A DNA stretch of 64,000 nt. Origin: JAPPHA01 sp965221575. GTDB lineage: Bacteria; Pseudomonadota; Alphaproteobacteria; Rhodobacterales; Rhodobacteraceae. The notes below the pieces were generated by a model. It did not search any database, had not been told where the DNA came from, and worked only from the letters and a program-made list of their open reading frames with translations. This document shows positions 25,535 through 34,920 of the stretch, piece after piece. The stretch's first letter is position 1; every line of letters starts with the position of its first letter. The translations under genes were made by a program, and so were the position numbers. Location: the NCBI GenBank assembly GCA_965221575.1, contig CBDCSM010000011.1:496001-560000 (forward strand), read 5' to 3'.

Positions 25535-26739
25535 GCGGCGCCGGTATGTGTCAGGGCGGCGATGACTCCGCGCAGTTCCGCCAGCCCCTTGAGCCGTCCG
25601 ATCGTGGGATAGCCTGGCTGTGATCCCCGCCCGAGATCGTCAAGGATGTCCTGGCCGTGATCCGGGCGGAACGGGATCGAAATATCCTTCCGGCCCGCCT
25701 GATTTCGCCGCGCCTCTTCCGCCAACACCGCGCCAACCATTGCCACCATGTCCGTGTGACCGCCCAGATGCTCGGCCTCGTAGAAAGAACCGCGGATTTC
25801 CGGGGTCTCCCGGTGGACATTGCGCAAATGCAGGAAATGAACCCGATCACCAAGACGCTCCATCATCCCCGGCAAGTCGTTGTCGGGTCGGGCGCCCAGT
25901 GAACCGGAGCAGAGCGTGATGCCGTTGGCCGGCAGATCAACTGCCTGCATCATTGCCGAATAGTCAGGCTCGGTCGACATCACCCTCGGCAGGCCCAACA
26001 GGCCGATCGGTGGATCATCGGGGTGACAGCACATGCGAAGACCCAGTTTCTCGGACAGCGGCGTGATCTGCTCCAGAAAGGCCGTGAAGTTCCCGCGCAG
26101 GCGCTCCGCCGAAATTCCATCGTATTCCGCCAGGTGTTGTCGCACGTCGTCCAGGGTCAGACGCTCTGCCGCGCCGGGCAGCCCCGAGACGATGTTTCGC
26201 AACAGCGCCGACTTTTGCGCGTCGCCCATCACGGCGAAGCGACGCGCTGCCTCGGCCGAGATTTTGGGTGGAAAGTCCTCGGCCGCGCCCCTGCGCGCAA
26301 GAATGTGGATATCAAAGGCGGCAAAATCGACGTAGTCGAAGCGCATGCAGGTGGCACCGCTTCGCAGGCGGTAGGTAAGGTCGGTACGGGTCCAGTCCAG
26401 TACCGGCATGAAGTTGTAGCAGATCGTTTCCACTCCGGCGGCAGCCAGATTGCGCAGGCTCGTCTTGTAGTTCGAAACATGCGCACGCCAATCGCCCCGT
26501 TGCTTCTTGATATCCTCGGAGACGGGCAGACTTTCCACCACCTCCCACGCCAGTCCGCTTGGCGCGCCGTTTTCCATCGTGGCGATGTCGCGTTGCCTTT
26601 CCGCGATAGCCTCAGGCGTCCACACCGCTCCGGCAGGAACGTGGTGGAGCGCCGTGACAACGCCCTCGACCCCTGCTTGCAGCATGTCATCGACACTTGC
26701 CTGGTCGTCCGGTCCAAACCATCGCCACGTCTGTCTCAT
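25531..26739 (-). CDS. uxuA: D-mannonate dehydratase
   Basis: This is a 402-residue TIM-barrel dehydratase, counting from the ATG at 26739 (MRQTWRWFGPDDQASVDD), which has GGGAG in front. The longer frame to 26817 adds unrelated residues. Signature features are GVEGVVTALHHVPAGAVW, CYNFMPVLDWTRTDL, MCCHPDDPP (metal-binding His), and LCSGSLGARPDNDLP with HLRNVHRE. It dehydrates D-mannonate to 2-keto-3-deoxy-D-gluconate in hexuronate catabolism. It overlaps uxuB. Confidence 0.94.
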   Translation of the reverse strand: MRQTWRWFGPDDQASVDDMLQAGVEGVVTALHHVPAGAVWTPEAIAERQRDIATMENGAPSGLAWEVVESLPVSEDIKKQRGDWRAHVSNYKTSLRNLAAAGVETICYNFMPVLDWTRTDLTYRLRSGATCMRFDYVDFAAFDIHILARRGAAEDFPPKISAEAARRFAVMGDAQKSALLRNIVSGLPGAAERLTLDDVRQHLAEYDGISAERLRGNFTAFLEQITPLSEKLGLRMCCHPDDPPIGLLGLPRVMSTEPDYSAMMQAVDLPANGITLCSGSLGARPDNDLPGMMERLGDRVHFLHLRNVHRETPEIRGSFYEAEHLGGHTDMVAMVGAVLAEEARRNQAGRKDISIPFRPDHGQDILDDLGRGSQPGYPTIGRLKGLAELRGVIAALTHTGAA

Positions 26740-26934
26740 GCCACACTCCCTCGATTTCCGTCGTGATGAACAGGACCACCCCGAAACCGGCCCGTCACCG
26801 GCATTCCGGCACGGCATAATTCCGCCAGTAAGTACTGCAAACTTCCCGCCTGTAGTCCACTGCCATGTTGGGCCGGCAAATCACCTGCGTGCAAGCATCA
26901 AGATCTCAAACTGGATACAGGGGTGCACCTGGTT

Positions 26935-27015
26935 CACTGGTGATTCCCGTGACGAACTGTTGATCGAATTCAGTGCTTGATGGCTGCGAATGGGATTCCC
27001 CTCGGCAGCCAGGGA
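26935..27015 (+). pseudogene. Fragment duplicating the sulfatase C-terminal region
   Basis: About 80 bases here repeat the sulfatase gene around 23600-23680. The translation GDSRDELLIEF, then a stop, then LRMGFPSAAR parallels GDPRDELLIEF and ARMGFPTAAR in the intact gene, and the DNA is also closely similar. The fragment lies between uxuA and the aminotransferase. It is a relic of a second, related sulfatase or of a partial duplication. Confidence 0.7.
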
Positions 27016-27017
27016 CT

Positions 27018-28343
27018 TCAAGCCGCGGTCGCCATCTTAACTGCGGAACTGAACTTGTCCGTCAGCTCGTCGATTTGGCCATCCGTGATGATGAAGGGCG
27101 GTGCCAAAAGCACATGGTCGCCTGTCTTGCCATCAATCGTGCCCCCCATCGGATAACAGACAAGACCGTTCTCGAAAGCGAAGCGCTCCACTTTCCCATG
27201 TACCCTTCGCGCGGGGTCGAAGGGCGCCTTGGTCTCCCGGTCAGCAACCAGTTCGACACCGATGAACAATCCGCGCCCACGGATATCGCCCACATGCGGA
27301 TGCTGACCGATTCTCTCGATCAACGCATCCTTCAGCCGTGCGCCCATGTCCCGGCTCCGCTCGACCTGTCCATTGCCGAGAAGCTTCGAGACGACGGCGC
27401 ACCCGGCCGCCGCGGCCGCCGGGTGACCCAGGTAGGTATGGCCGTGTTGAAAAAAACCGCTCCCCTCGGTCAGGGCGTCGTAAATACTGCCCGAACACAG
27501 CATCGCGCCAATCGGCTGGTATCCACCGCCGAGACCCTTGGCGATGGTCACGATATCCGGACGCACCTCGTCGTGCTCGCTGGCAAAGAGCGTACCCGTA
27601 CGCCCCATCCCGCACATGACCTCGTCAAGAATGAGCAGCACGCCGTACCGATCGCAAATCTCCCGGACCCGTTGAAAATAATGCGGCACGGCCGGAACTG
27701 CGCCCAGGGTCGCGCCAACGACCGGTTCGGCAATGAAAGCCATGACGGTCTCGGGACCGAGACGCCGGATTTCAGCCTCGAGTTCATCCGCGACCCGCCG
27801 GCCATAAGCCTCTTCCGTCTCGTCATCCTTGCGCCCGCGATAGGCGTAGCACGGTGCGATATGGGAGACATCGACGAGCAGCGGCGAAAACTGTTCCCGG
27901 CGCCACGCGTTTCCGCCCGCGGCCAGCGCGCCCAGTGTATTGCCGTGAAAACTCTGCTTGCGTGAAACGATGCGAGACCGTTCGGGTTGACCGATCTCCA
28001 GGAAATACTGGCGTGCGAGCTTCAAGGCTGCCTCGACGGCCTCGGACCCGCCAGAGACGAAATAGACCCGTTCGATCCCTTCCGGCGCATGGGCGATGAG
28101 CAGGTCCGCCAGGTCTTCCGCGGGTTCCGACGAAAAGAACCGGGTGTGCGCGAAGGCGAGAATGTCCAACTGGTCCTTTACCGCCGCGATAACGTCGCGG
28201 TCGCCATGACCAAGGCACGAAACGGCGGCACCGCTCGATCCGTCGAGGTAAGCCCTGCCCCCGGCATCGTAGAGATAAACCCCCTCTCCCCGCATCGCGA
28301 GGGGCGGCGTGGAGCGGTTGGAACGGGGAAAAACGTGTGACAT
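27018..28343 (-). CDS. Class III pyridoxal-phosphate aminotransferase
   Basis: This 442-residue fold-type I aminotransferase is of the class III (ornithine/omega-amino acid) type. The PLP-binding blocks are VSGGSEAVEAALKLARQYF, LLILDEVMCGMGRTG (Asp to the pyridine N) and the Schiff-base Lys in TIAKGLGGGYQPIGA. The ATG at 28343 has GGGAAAGGG ahead and overlaps the end of a short open frame. The upstream extension to 28433 is not family-like. The donor and acceptor cannot be predicted. It is probably co-oriented with the TAXI-TRAP genes upstream. Confidence 0.88.
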   Translation of the reverse strand: MSHVFPRSNRSTPPLAMRGEGVYLYDAGGRAYLDGSSGAAVSCLGHGDRDVIAAVKDQLDILAFAHTRFFSSEPAEDLADLLIAHAPEGIERVYFVSGGSEAVEAALKLARQYFLEIGQPERSRIVSRKQSFHGNTLGALAAGGNAWRREQFSPLLVDVSHIAPCYAYRGRKDDETEEAYGRRVADELEAEIRRLGPETVMAFIAEPVVGATLGAVPAVPHYFQRVREICDRYGVLLILDEVMCGMGRTGTLFASEHDEVRPDIVTIAKGLGGGYQPIGAMLCSGSIYDALTEGSGFFQHGHTYLGHPAAAAAGCAVVSKLLGNGQVERSRDMGARLKDALIERIGQHPHVGDIRGRGLFIGVELVADRETKAPFDPARRVHGKVERFAFENGLVCYPMGGTIDGKTGDHVLLAPPFIITDGQIDELTDKFSSAVKMATAA

Positions 28344-28590
28344 CAGGCCCTTTCCCGATAGCCGCGGATGTCGTCCGCACGAGCGGGACCCGCGGACGCT
28401 CCACCGGTGAGAACGAGGAGCAGACGCATCCACGGCTGCGCAGGTGATGCGGCGATCAAGCCTGCCATGACCCTGGCCGTGTGGAAGGGGTCCTGGACCG
28501 GATCATCTGTCAGCACGACTGGCATCATCGCCTCACGAGCAACCGGTCCGGTTTGGCCACTTCGTGCTTCGATACGGAGCGCGGAAACCG
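28343..28590 (-). other. Small unidentified frame or gene remnant
   Basis: On the minus strand a frame ending at the ATG of the aminotransferase reads EARSGQTGPVAREAMMPVVL and then TDDPVQDPFHTARVMAGLIA before terminating. The first in-frame ATG is at 28528, giving 61 codons, but the protein-like sequence begins earlier, about 28585, without a start. It looks like the C-terminal remnant of a lost gene, or a small protein with an unusual start. I do not recognise the family. Confidence 0.3.
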
Positions 28591-28610
28591 CTCCAGCACC
28601 TCAACGGCCA

Positions 28611-31214
28611 TCAAGCGGTCTCCAGCCGTCCCATCCGGCGGCGCTGCATCAGGTACACGAAGCCAAGGAGCAGCAACGCGGGCAAGTAGAACACCTCCTT
28701 GGGCAACCGCTCGGCCTCGGCGCGGATGTTGCTCACCACGACCGGGTCATCGCCGTAATAGTCGAAGAGCGTTCCGATCTTTTCGAAAAACGGCGTCTGC
28801 GGGAACGGCTCTTCCACCCTGGCGAACCCGTCTTCCACGATGATCGTGAGTCCCGCTTCCTCCAGCCGCTCGATGGCCTCCGACCGGCGCCCCATGGGGA
28901 CGAGAATGGTGGTGGACGTCGTCTCCCCTGTGTCGAAGTCAGGCCCGGAAATCACGAATGTCAAAACCCCGTTGTCCGGCACATCGCCAACGACTTCATA
29001 AACCATGCTTGGGTTGCTGTCGTCGTAGGGCGGCTGCACCTGGTCGAGCCAGAAGCCCGGCCGGAAAAGGGTGAAGGCGACGAGCAGCAGGATCGCGCTT
29101 TCCCATATCCTGTTTCGAACAAGCCAGAATCCCTGCGTCGCCGAAGCGAACAGGAGCATGGCGATAACCGCGGCAATGAACACGAACACCGCCTTCGCCA
29201 GCGTCACGTCGATCAGCAGGAGTTCGGTGTTGAAGATAAAGAGGAACGGCAGGAGGGCCGTGCGAATATCATAGGCGAAGCCCTGGATCCCGGTCTTGAT
29301 CGGATCGCCCTTGGAGATCGCGGCGGCGGCAAAGGCGGCGAGACCCACGGGCGGCGTGTCATCCGCCAGAATGCCGAAATAAAACACGAAAAGATGCACC
29401 GCGATCAGCGGCACGATCAGCCCGGATTTGGCCGCCAGAGCCAGGATCACCGGCGCCATCAAGGATGAAACGACGATGTAATTCGCCGTCGTCGGCAGGC
29501 CCATCCCCAGGATCAGGCTCATGACCGCGATCAGCACCAGCATGATCATCAGGTTGCCGCCCGAAAGGAACTCGACCAGTTCGCCCACGACCTGGTGCGC
29601 CCCGGTGAGAGAAATCGTGCCGACGATGATACCCGCGGCCCCCGTGGCTACCGAGATGCCGATCATGTTGCGCGACCCGGAAATCATGCCTTCGAGCCAT
29701 TCGCGCCAGCCCCGCCACCATGCGGAGACAAGGTTTCCCTCACCCCGCATCAACGCCTTGATCGGGTGCTGGGTGAGCGCAACCGCAATCATCGCGAGCG
29801 TGGCCCAGTAGGCCGAGAAGGCCGGGGAGAGGCGTTCGATCGTGATGCACCAGATCAGGATCACGATGGGCAGGACGTAGTAAAGCCCGGTGATCGCCGT
29901 CTTTCCCGCAGGAGGCAGTTCGGTGATCGGCGCATCGGGCGGGTCGACCACGAGATCCGGTTGCCGCGAGGCAAACCAGAGGAGGACCAGGTAAACCACT
30001 GAACAGAGAACGATCACGATGGGGAAGGCGGCATCGGGCGTGGCGACCTTGATCCATCCAAGCCCGTAGAAAACCGCGATACCGAGCACCGCGATACCGA
30101 TGAAACCACCGAGAAAGCCAATCAGCTTGGTTGCGAAGGTCAGCGAAGACGGCGGCTTTTGCAGGCCCTTCAGGCCCAGTTTCATCGCTTCGAGATGCAC
30201 GATGTAGACGAGCGCAATGTAGCTCACCAGCGCGGGCAGCAGCGCATGCTTGATGATCTCGGTGTAGCTCACGCCCGTGAATTCCGAGATCAGGAAGGCA
30301 GCGGCACCCATCACGGGTGGAGTCAGCTGACCGTTTGTCGATGAAGCCACCTCGACCGCACCGGCCTTTTCCGGCGAAAACCCGGTACGCTTCATCAGGG
30401 GAATGGTGAAGGTGCCTGTCGTCACCGTGTTCGCAATTGACGAGCCGGAATACAGCCCGCTCATCGCGCTGGCGACAACGGCGGCCTTCGCCGGACCGCC
30501 GCGCAAGTGACCCAGCAGCGCGAAACTGATCTTGATGAAGTAGTTCCCGGCCCCGGCCTTTTCCAATATCGCACCGAAGAGCACGAACAGGAAAATGAGC
30601 GACGCCGAAACGCCGAGTGCAACCCCGAACACGCCTTCATTCTGCATCCAGAAATGCCACATGGCCTTGCCATACGAGGCGCCTTTCCACTGCATCGCCT
30701 CGGGCAGCCAGCGGGTGTCGCCAAAAAAGACGTAAAGGACGAAAAACCCTGCCACGATTGCCAGCGGCAGGCCAAGAACGCGGTAGACCGTCAGAAAGAG
30801 AACGATCATCCCGATGGTCGAAATGATCAGGTCACCGCTGGTCGGGAGTCCCGCGCGCAACGCGATCTCGTTGCGCAACACGACGATGTAGAGACACGAA
30901 AGAATGCCGAGCGCGGCCAGAACCCAGTCATACCAGGGGATGGTATCCTTCGGGCTGCCCTTGAAGAGCGGGAAAGCAAAGGAAGCAAGCAGCAGGCCAA
31001 AAGCCAGGTGGATCAACCGCGCGTTCGCGCTCGTGACGACGCCGAACCCGAGATATTCCTGAATGGTAAAAGGCAGGTTCGACGCGATGTAGAGCTGAAA
31101 AACCGCCCAGACCAGCGCGATCCACCAGATCATGCTGCCCTGCCAACCGGCGGCATTGCGCCCACCGGTATCCGTCGCGGTGAAATCCTCTATTTTATCC
31201 GACTCTGCCGACAC
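28611..31214 (-). CDS. TRAP transporter fused 4TM/12TM permease, TAXI type
   Basis: This 867-residue integral membrane protein fuses the small (DctQ-like) and large (DctM-like) subunits, as is usual for TAXI-type TRAP systems. The large-subunit hallmark GLYSGSSIANTVTTGTFTIP followed by PEKAGAVEVASSTNGQLTPP is near residue 245-290; the second half has GMGLPTTANYIVVSSLMAP and DDTPPVGLAAFAAAA. It starts with GTG with AGGGG upstream. A soluble C-terminal segment of about 110 residues precedes the last helix. It pairs with the TAXI binding protein just upstream. Confidence 0.93.
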   Translation of the reverse strand: MSAESDKIEDFTATDTGGRNAAGWQGSMIWWIALVWAVFQLYIASNLPFTIQEYLGFGVVTSANARLIHLAFGLLLASFAFPLFKGSPKDTIPWYDWVLAALGILSCLYIVVLRNEIALRAGLPTSGDLIISTIGMIVLFLTVYRVLGLPLAIVAGFFVLYVFFGDTRWLPEAMQWKGASYGKAMWHFWMQNEGVFGVALGVSASLIFLFVLFGAILEKAGAGNYFIKISFALLGHLRGGPAKAAVVASAMSGLYSGSSIANTVTTGTFTIPLMKRTGFSPEKAGAVEVASSTNGQLTPPVMGAAAFLISEFTGVSYTEIIKHALLPALVSYIALVYIVHLEAMKLGLKGLQKPPSSLTFATKLIGFLGGFIGIAVLGIAVFYGLGWIKVATPDAAFPIVIVLCSVVYLVLLWFASRQPDLVVDPPDAPITELPPAGKTAITGLYYVLPIVILIWCITIERLSPAFSAYWATLAMIAVALTQHPIKALMRGEGNLVSAWWRGWREWLEGMISGSRNMIGISVATGAAGIIVGTISLTGAHQVVGELVEFLSGGNLMIMLVLIAVMSLILGMGLPTTANYIVVSSLMAPVILALAAKSGLIVPLIAVHLFVFYFGILADDTPPVGLAAFAAAAISKGDPIKTGIQGFAYDIRTALLPFLFIFNTELLLIDVTLAKAVFVFIAAVIAMLLFASATQGFWLVRNRIWESAILLLVAFTLFRPGFWLDQVQPPYDDSNPSMVYEVVGDVPDNGVLTFVISGPDFDTGETTSTTILVPMGRRSEAIERLEEAGLTIIVEDGFARVEEPFPQTPFFEKIGTLFDYYGDDPVVVSNIRAEAERLPKEVFYLPALLLLGFVYLMQRRRMGRLETA

Positions 31215-31249
31215 CGGTCCGTACCCCTGTTTTGGTCATGTCAAAGTAA

Positions 31250-31276
31250 CCGGGGGCGGTCTGAAACCGCCCCCGG
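31250..31276 (-). promoter_or_regulatory. GC-rich stem-loop between TAXI binding-protein and permease genes
   Basis: CCGGGGGCGGT (31250-31260) pairs perfectly with 31266-31276 around a 5-base loop. It lies in the 84-bp gap downstream of the binding-protein stop and upstream of the permease start. The transcript lacks a clear U-run after it. As with the tctC-tctB hairpin, it probably stabilises the abundant binding-protein message or partly terminates. Confidence 0.7.
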
Positions 31277-31298
31277 ACCTGTCGGCAAAGTGCCTGGA

Positions 31299-32264
31299 TT
31301 ACATCCAGCCGACCTCTTTGTAGTACTTGGCCGCACCGTCGTGGAGCGGGGCCGAGAGGCTGTCCGTGATCATCTCTTCGGGCTTCAGATTGGCGAAAGC
31401 CGGGTGAAGCTTCCGGAACTGGTCGAAGTTTTCAAAGACGGCCTTGACCACGATATAGACAACGTCTTCAGGGACATCCGCGCTGGTCACGAAGGTCGCG
31501 CCCACGCCGAACGTACGGATGTCTTCTTCGTTGTCGTACATGCCCGCCGGAATCATCGCGTAGCGGTAGAACGGATTATCGGCAACAAGCATGTCGATGG
31601 CCTCGCCTTCCACGTGCACCAGGTGCGCATCGCAAGAGGCCAGCGACTCCTGGGTCAGTGCGGACGGATGGCCCACCAACCAGAAATACGCGTCGATCTT
31701 GCCATCGCATACCGCCTGGCCTGTTTCCGCGGATTTCATTTCGGCGGCAAGCTTGAGATCAGAGCGTTCCCAGCCCAGTGCCTCCTCGATCACTTCCCAG
31801 GTGCCGCGCGTGCCGGAACCCGGGTTCCCGATGTTGAGGCGCTTGCCCTTCGCATCGGTCAACGTATTGATTCCTGACGCATCCGACGCGATTACCGTCA
31901 CGGGCTCGGGGTGTACCGAAAAGACGGCACGCAGGTTTTCAAATGCGCCCTGATCTTCGAATTTCGAGGTCCCGTTGTAGGCGTGATACTGCCAATCGGA
32001 TTGGGCAACGCCGAATTCCAGCTCACCCTGCCGAATCGTATTGATGTTGTAGATCGATCCACCGGTGGATTCTGCCGAGCAGCGGATACCGTGCTCTTTC
32101 CGGTCCTTGTTGACCATCCGGCAAATCGCGCCGCCGGTTGGGTAGTAAACGCCGGTCACACCTCCGGTGCCGATCGAGATGAACTGCTGCTGTGCGACTG
32201 TTCCTGTCGCGATCGACAGGCCAAGCGTCGCCAGCGCCGTGATACAAATGCTCCGAATTCTCAT
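31299..32264 (-). CDS. TAXI-family TRAP solute-binding protein
   Basis: This 321-residue periplasmic binding protein begins at the ATG 32264, eight bases after AGGAGG. A signal peptide precedes QQQFISIGTGGVTGVYYPTG, the hallmark opening of TAXI proteins, followed by STGGSIYNINTIRQGELEFG. It delivers an organic acid or amino acid to the fused permease. The ligand is unknown. The preceding 640 bp contain no gene. Confidence 0.92.
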   Translation of the reverse strand: MRIRSICITALATLGLSIATGTVAQQQFISIGTGGVTGVYYPTGGAICRMVNKDRKEHGIRCSAESTGGSIYNINTIRQGELEFGVAQSDWQYHAYNGTSKFEDQGAFENLRAVFSVHPEPVTVIASDASGINTLTDAKGKRLNIGNPGSGTRGTWEVIEEALGWERSDLKLAAEMKSAETGQAVCDGKIDAYFWLVGHPSALTQESLASCDAHLVHVEGEAIDMLVADNPFYRYAMIPAGMYDNEEDIRTFGVGATFVTSADVPEDVVYIVVKAVFENFDQFRKLHPAFANLKPEEMITDSLSAPLHDGAAKYYKEVGWM

Positions 32265-32908
32265 GTTTCCTCCTGGTTGCAAGTCATGTCTTGTGACCGG
32301 CCCGGACCTTTTGAATCGCCACGCTTTGGTGACAGGCCCAAACCGGAAAGACCATTTAACATCATTTTCTGCCTGACGGCAGGAGATTCTTGGAGGAAAT
32401 GGACACGGCCCCGAAAGGTTTGGCTATCGCCTTTCGGCAACGTCTCCGCCTGTCGGCGGGTTGCAATGGGTCGTCCACTCCCTCCTTCGCGCTTCATACG
32501 GGGAGTCAGTGCAAGAACCGTCCACGCGCAGCAACGATGTGTTCCACCGCCGGGTCCGCAACCTGCCACGGGGTAGTCGTGGCGTCAACAGGAGAGCGCC
32601 CCTCCTCCCCGGCCAAAACGCCGGCTTATCCGGCGCGGATTCCGGATGAGGCCTTGTGGAAAGGCGAGGAAAGGGCGCCGACGGCGACTGGCGCCAAGCC
32701 TCGCGGACGACCGGTTCAGTCCGGATGCCCGATTCGGAATCCGCGGAGCAAGGCGATGCCCGGGAATCATCCCGTTCCTGCATGGCTGTCGACGCGTGAC
32801 AGTGCGCCGATGCCGAAGCGTTGGCACGTTGAGCGAACAAGGAGAAACCCGGCCGCCGGATCTTTCGGCTTGCCCCCGGCCGGATCGCAAGAACCTGCAT
32901 CCCGGCGT
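32265..32908. other. Intergenic region with small inverted repeats
   Basis: I see no convincing gene in this 640-bp gap. It holds the upstream region of the TAXI-TRAP operon. CCGAAAGG (32411-32418) and CCTTTCGG (32430-32437) form a perfect 8-bp inverted repeat with an 11-base loop. Nearby CCGCC-TGTC-GGCGG is a second small hairpin. Either could be a terminator remnant or operator. Confidence 0.4.
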
Positions 32909-33673
32909 CTACCTGCTCGCGTCTGCCTGCATCTTTCTCTCGAGCCAGCGGACACCGGCCGAAACCACGAGAATGAGGACAAGGTATTCAAGAACAAGAA
33001 CCGTGTAGATTTCCAGTGGCCTGTACTCCGTAACGACCAGCTCGTTGGCCTTTCGCGTGAGTTCCTGCATTCCGATTACCGAGACCAGTGAAGACATCTT
33101 CAGCATGTAGACAAGCTGGTTGCCGAGGGCAGGGAGAATTCGCCGAATTGCCTGAGGCAGAATGACGAACCGCATCGTATCGACATAGTTCAGGGAAACC
33201 GAATGCGCCGCTTCGTACTGGCCCTTGTCGATAGATTGGATTCCGGCGCGGAAGATCTCGGCCTCGAACGCGCTGTCGGACAGGGCCAGCGCAATCGCAC
33301 CAGCCCAGAAGACACTGATCGAGATACCTGTCATTTGTGGCATGCCGTAGTAGACCCAGAGGATGAGCACCAGGATTGGCACGGCCCTGACCAACTCGAC
33401 GTAGGTACGGTTGAGGCCGCGAAGAACCCGGTTCTCACCGAGGCCGGGCAGAGCGATCAGCAATCCCGCCGCGATTGATATCACGATCGCGGTCAGGCTC
33501 AGGAGTACGGTGTAGTAAAGTCCACCGAGCAGGAACTTGAGATTTGACGATCCGGATTTCGTCGTCGGATCGACAACGTACCATCCCCAGTTCTCGGAGC
33601 ATCCCGACAACAAGACCATGCACGGCAAGAGCGCGAAAAAGACACGCAGCCGTTTTCCGGGATTTTCAGTCAT
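32909..33673 (-). CDS. Polar amino acid ABC transporter permease
   Basis: This 254-residue inner-membrane protein of the HisM/GlnP type has about five helices. The EAA-like loop is RAGIQSIDKGQYEAAHSVSL followed by ILPQAIRRILPALGNQ. The N-terminal helix ends with LLSGC, which resembles a lipobox. That is odd for a permease and may be coincidental. The ATPase gene is 122 bp downstream. No second permease is visible, so it may act as a homodimer. The likely cognate binding protein is 4 kb away on the opposite strand. Confidence 0.87.
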   Translation of the reverse strand: MTENPGKRLRVFFALLPCMVLLSGCSENWGWYVVDPTTKSGSSNLKFLLGGLYYTVLLSLTAIVISIAAGLLIALPGLGENRVLRGLNRTYVELVRAVPILVLILWVYYGMPQMTGISISVFWAGAIALALSDSAFEAEIFRAGIQSIDKGQYEAAHSVSLNYVDTMRFVILPQAIRRILPALGNQLVYMLKMSSLVSVIGMQELTRKANELVVTEYRPLEIYTVLVLEYLVLILVVSAGVRWLERKMQADASR

Positions 33674-33795
33674 GGCGAGTCAGCCTCCAGGTGTCCCGGC
33701 GAAGCCGTTCCGCCGATATTCGAACCCGAACCAATTCCTCGAATGCGCGTGCCGCGAATTGAGCTTCGGCGAAGATGGTCCGTCCATTTTCGTCA

Positions 33796-34524
33796 TCAAT
33801 GCTGCAGGATCTTTTTCAGGAAGTCCTGGCAACGCTCGCTCTTCGGCGCTTCGAAGAACTCTGAGGGCGAGGATTCCTCGACGATTTCCCCGTGATCCAT
33901 GAACACCATCGTGTCAGCCACCCGGCGGGCGAAACCCATCTCGTGTGTCACGCAGATCATCGTCATGCCGCTTTGGGCAAGCTCAACCATCACGTCCAGA
34001 ACCTCGTTGATCATTTCCGGATCCAGTGCCGAGGTCGGTTCATCGAACAGCATGATCATCGGCTCCATGCACAACGCACGAGCGATTGCGACCCTTTGCT
34101 GCTGACCGCCGGACAGATGGCGCGGATACTTGTCGGCCTGCTCTGGAATTCGAACGCGGTCGAGATACGCCATCGCGCGTTCCCGGGCATCAGCGAGAGA
34201 CAGCCCCCGCGACCTCATTGGACCGAGAGTCAGGTTGTCGAGGACTGTCAAATGGGGAAACAGGTTGAATTGCTGAAACACCATGCCAACCTTTGGACGT
34301 ACGCGTTCGATGCTGGCCCGGTCTCCCGACACCTGCGTTCCATCAACGCGGATCGTCCCCGACTCGTGTCGTTCCAGCCCGTTGATACAGCGTATCAGGG
34401 TCGACTTTCCCGATCCTGACGGCCCGCAGACGACGACGCGTTCTCCCTTTTCGACGTTGAGCGTGACGTTTTTCAGGGCTTGAAATTCCCCGAAGAATTT
34501 CGACACGTCATTGATTTCGATCAT
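33796..34524 (-). CDS. Polar amino acid ABC transporter ATP-binding protein
   Basis: This 242-residue ATPase from the ATG at 34524 has Walker A GPSGSGKST, Q-loop VFQQFNLFPHLT, signature LSGGQQQR, Walker B IMLFDEPTSALDPE and switch His in CVTHEMGFA. It matches GlnQ/HisP-type subunits, which power amino acid uptake. The open frame to 34602 adds 26 residues that are not family-like. Ribosome-binding sequence is weak. It lies upstream of the permease gene on the same strand, in an operon-like order with a 122-bp gap. Confidence 0.92.
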   Translation of the reverse strand: MIEINDVSKFFGEFQALKNVTLNVEKGERVVVCGPSGSGKSTLIRCINGLERHESGTIRVDGTQVSGDRASIERVRPKVGMVFQQFNLFPHLTVLDNLTLGPMRSRGLSLADARERAMAYLDRVRIPEQADKYPRHLSGGQQQRVAIARALCMEPMIMLFDEPTSALDPEMINEVLDVMVELAQSGMTMICVTHEMGFARRVADTMVFMDHGEIVEESSPSEFFEAPKSERCQDFLKKILQH

Positions 34525-34920
34525 GATCCGAACACCCGGAACTGAATCGTTTTCCACGACCTCTTCCGTGACCCGGTACCACGCGGATGCGATCAATGCC
34601 AACCTCGGTGGCGTCGGCGATTGATAGACTCGCTCAACGAGCGCGATCGAGGCCGCGTCATTGACGGATGCGGTTTCCCGGATCCGGACCTTTGGCGGAA
34701 CCCGGTTTCAGATTCTTGGCAATGCGATCAGCAGTGACAGGATCACCGCTCCAGCAATTCGTGTTCGCCGCCAGCGTGCCATCGTGCCGACGCAATCGAC
34801 ACCGGACCCTCGTGACCTCCTCCATGGTCCGATGACGTGACCTGGCGCATGCGGCGAGTCGAAGGCGTGCTCCGCAACACATCCGAGAATCTCGCACGGC
34901 CAGAAACAGCCCGGGGAGAA
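34525..34920. other. Intergenic region between ABC ATPase gene and DUF4143 pseudogene
   Basis: No gene was recognised. The open frames here lack start signals and family resemblance. The promoter of the ABC ATPase-permease pair should be in this gap. Confidence 0.35.

Noticed and set aside
23912..25612. 566-codon plus-strand open frame opposite uxuB
   Set aside because: It is antisense to an unambiguous fructuronate reductase and shows no domain.
30507..31877. 456-codon plus-strand open frame opposite the TRAP permease and TAXI binding protein genes
   Set aside because: It is charged, low-complexity sequence with no motif, antisense to secure genes.
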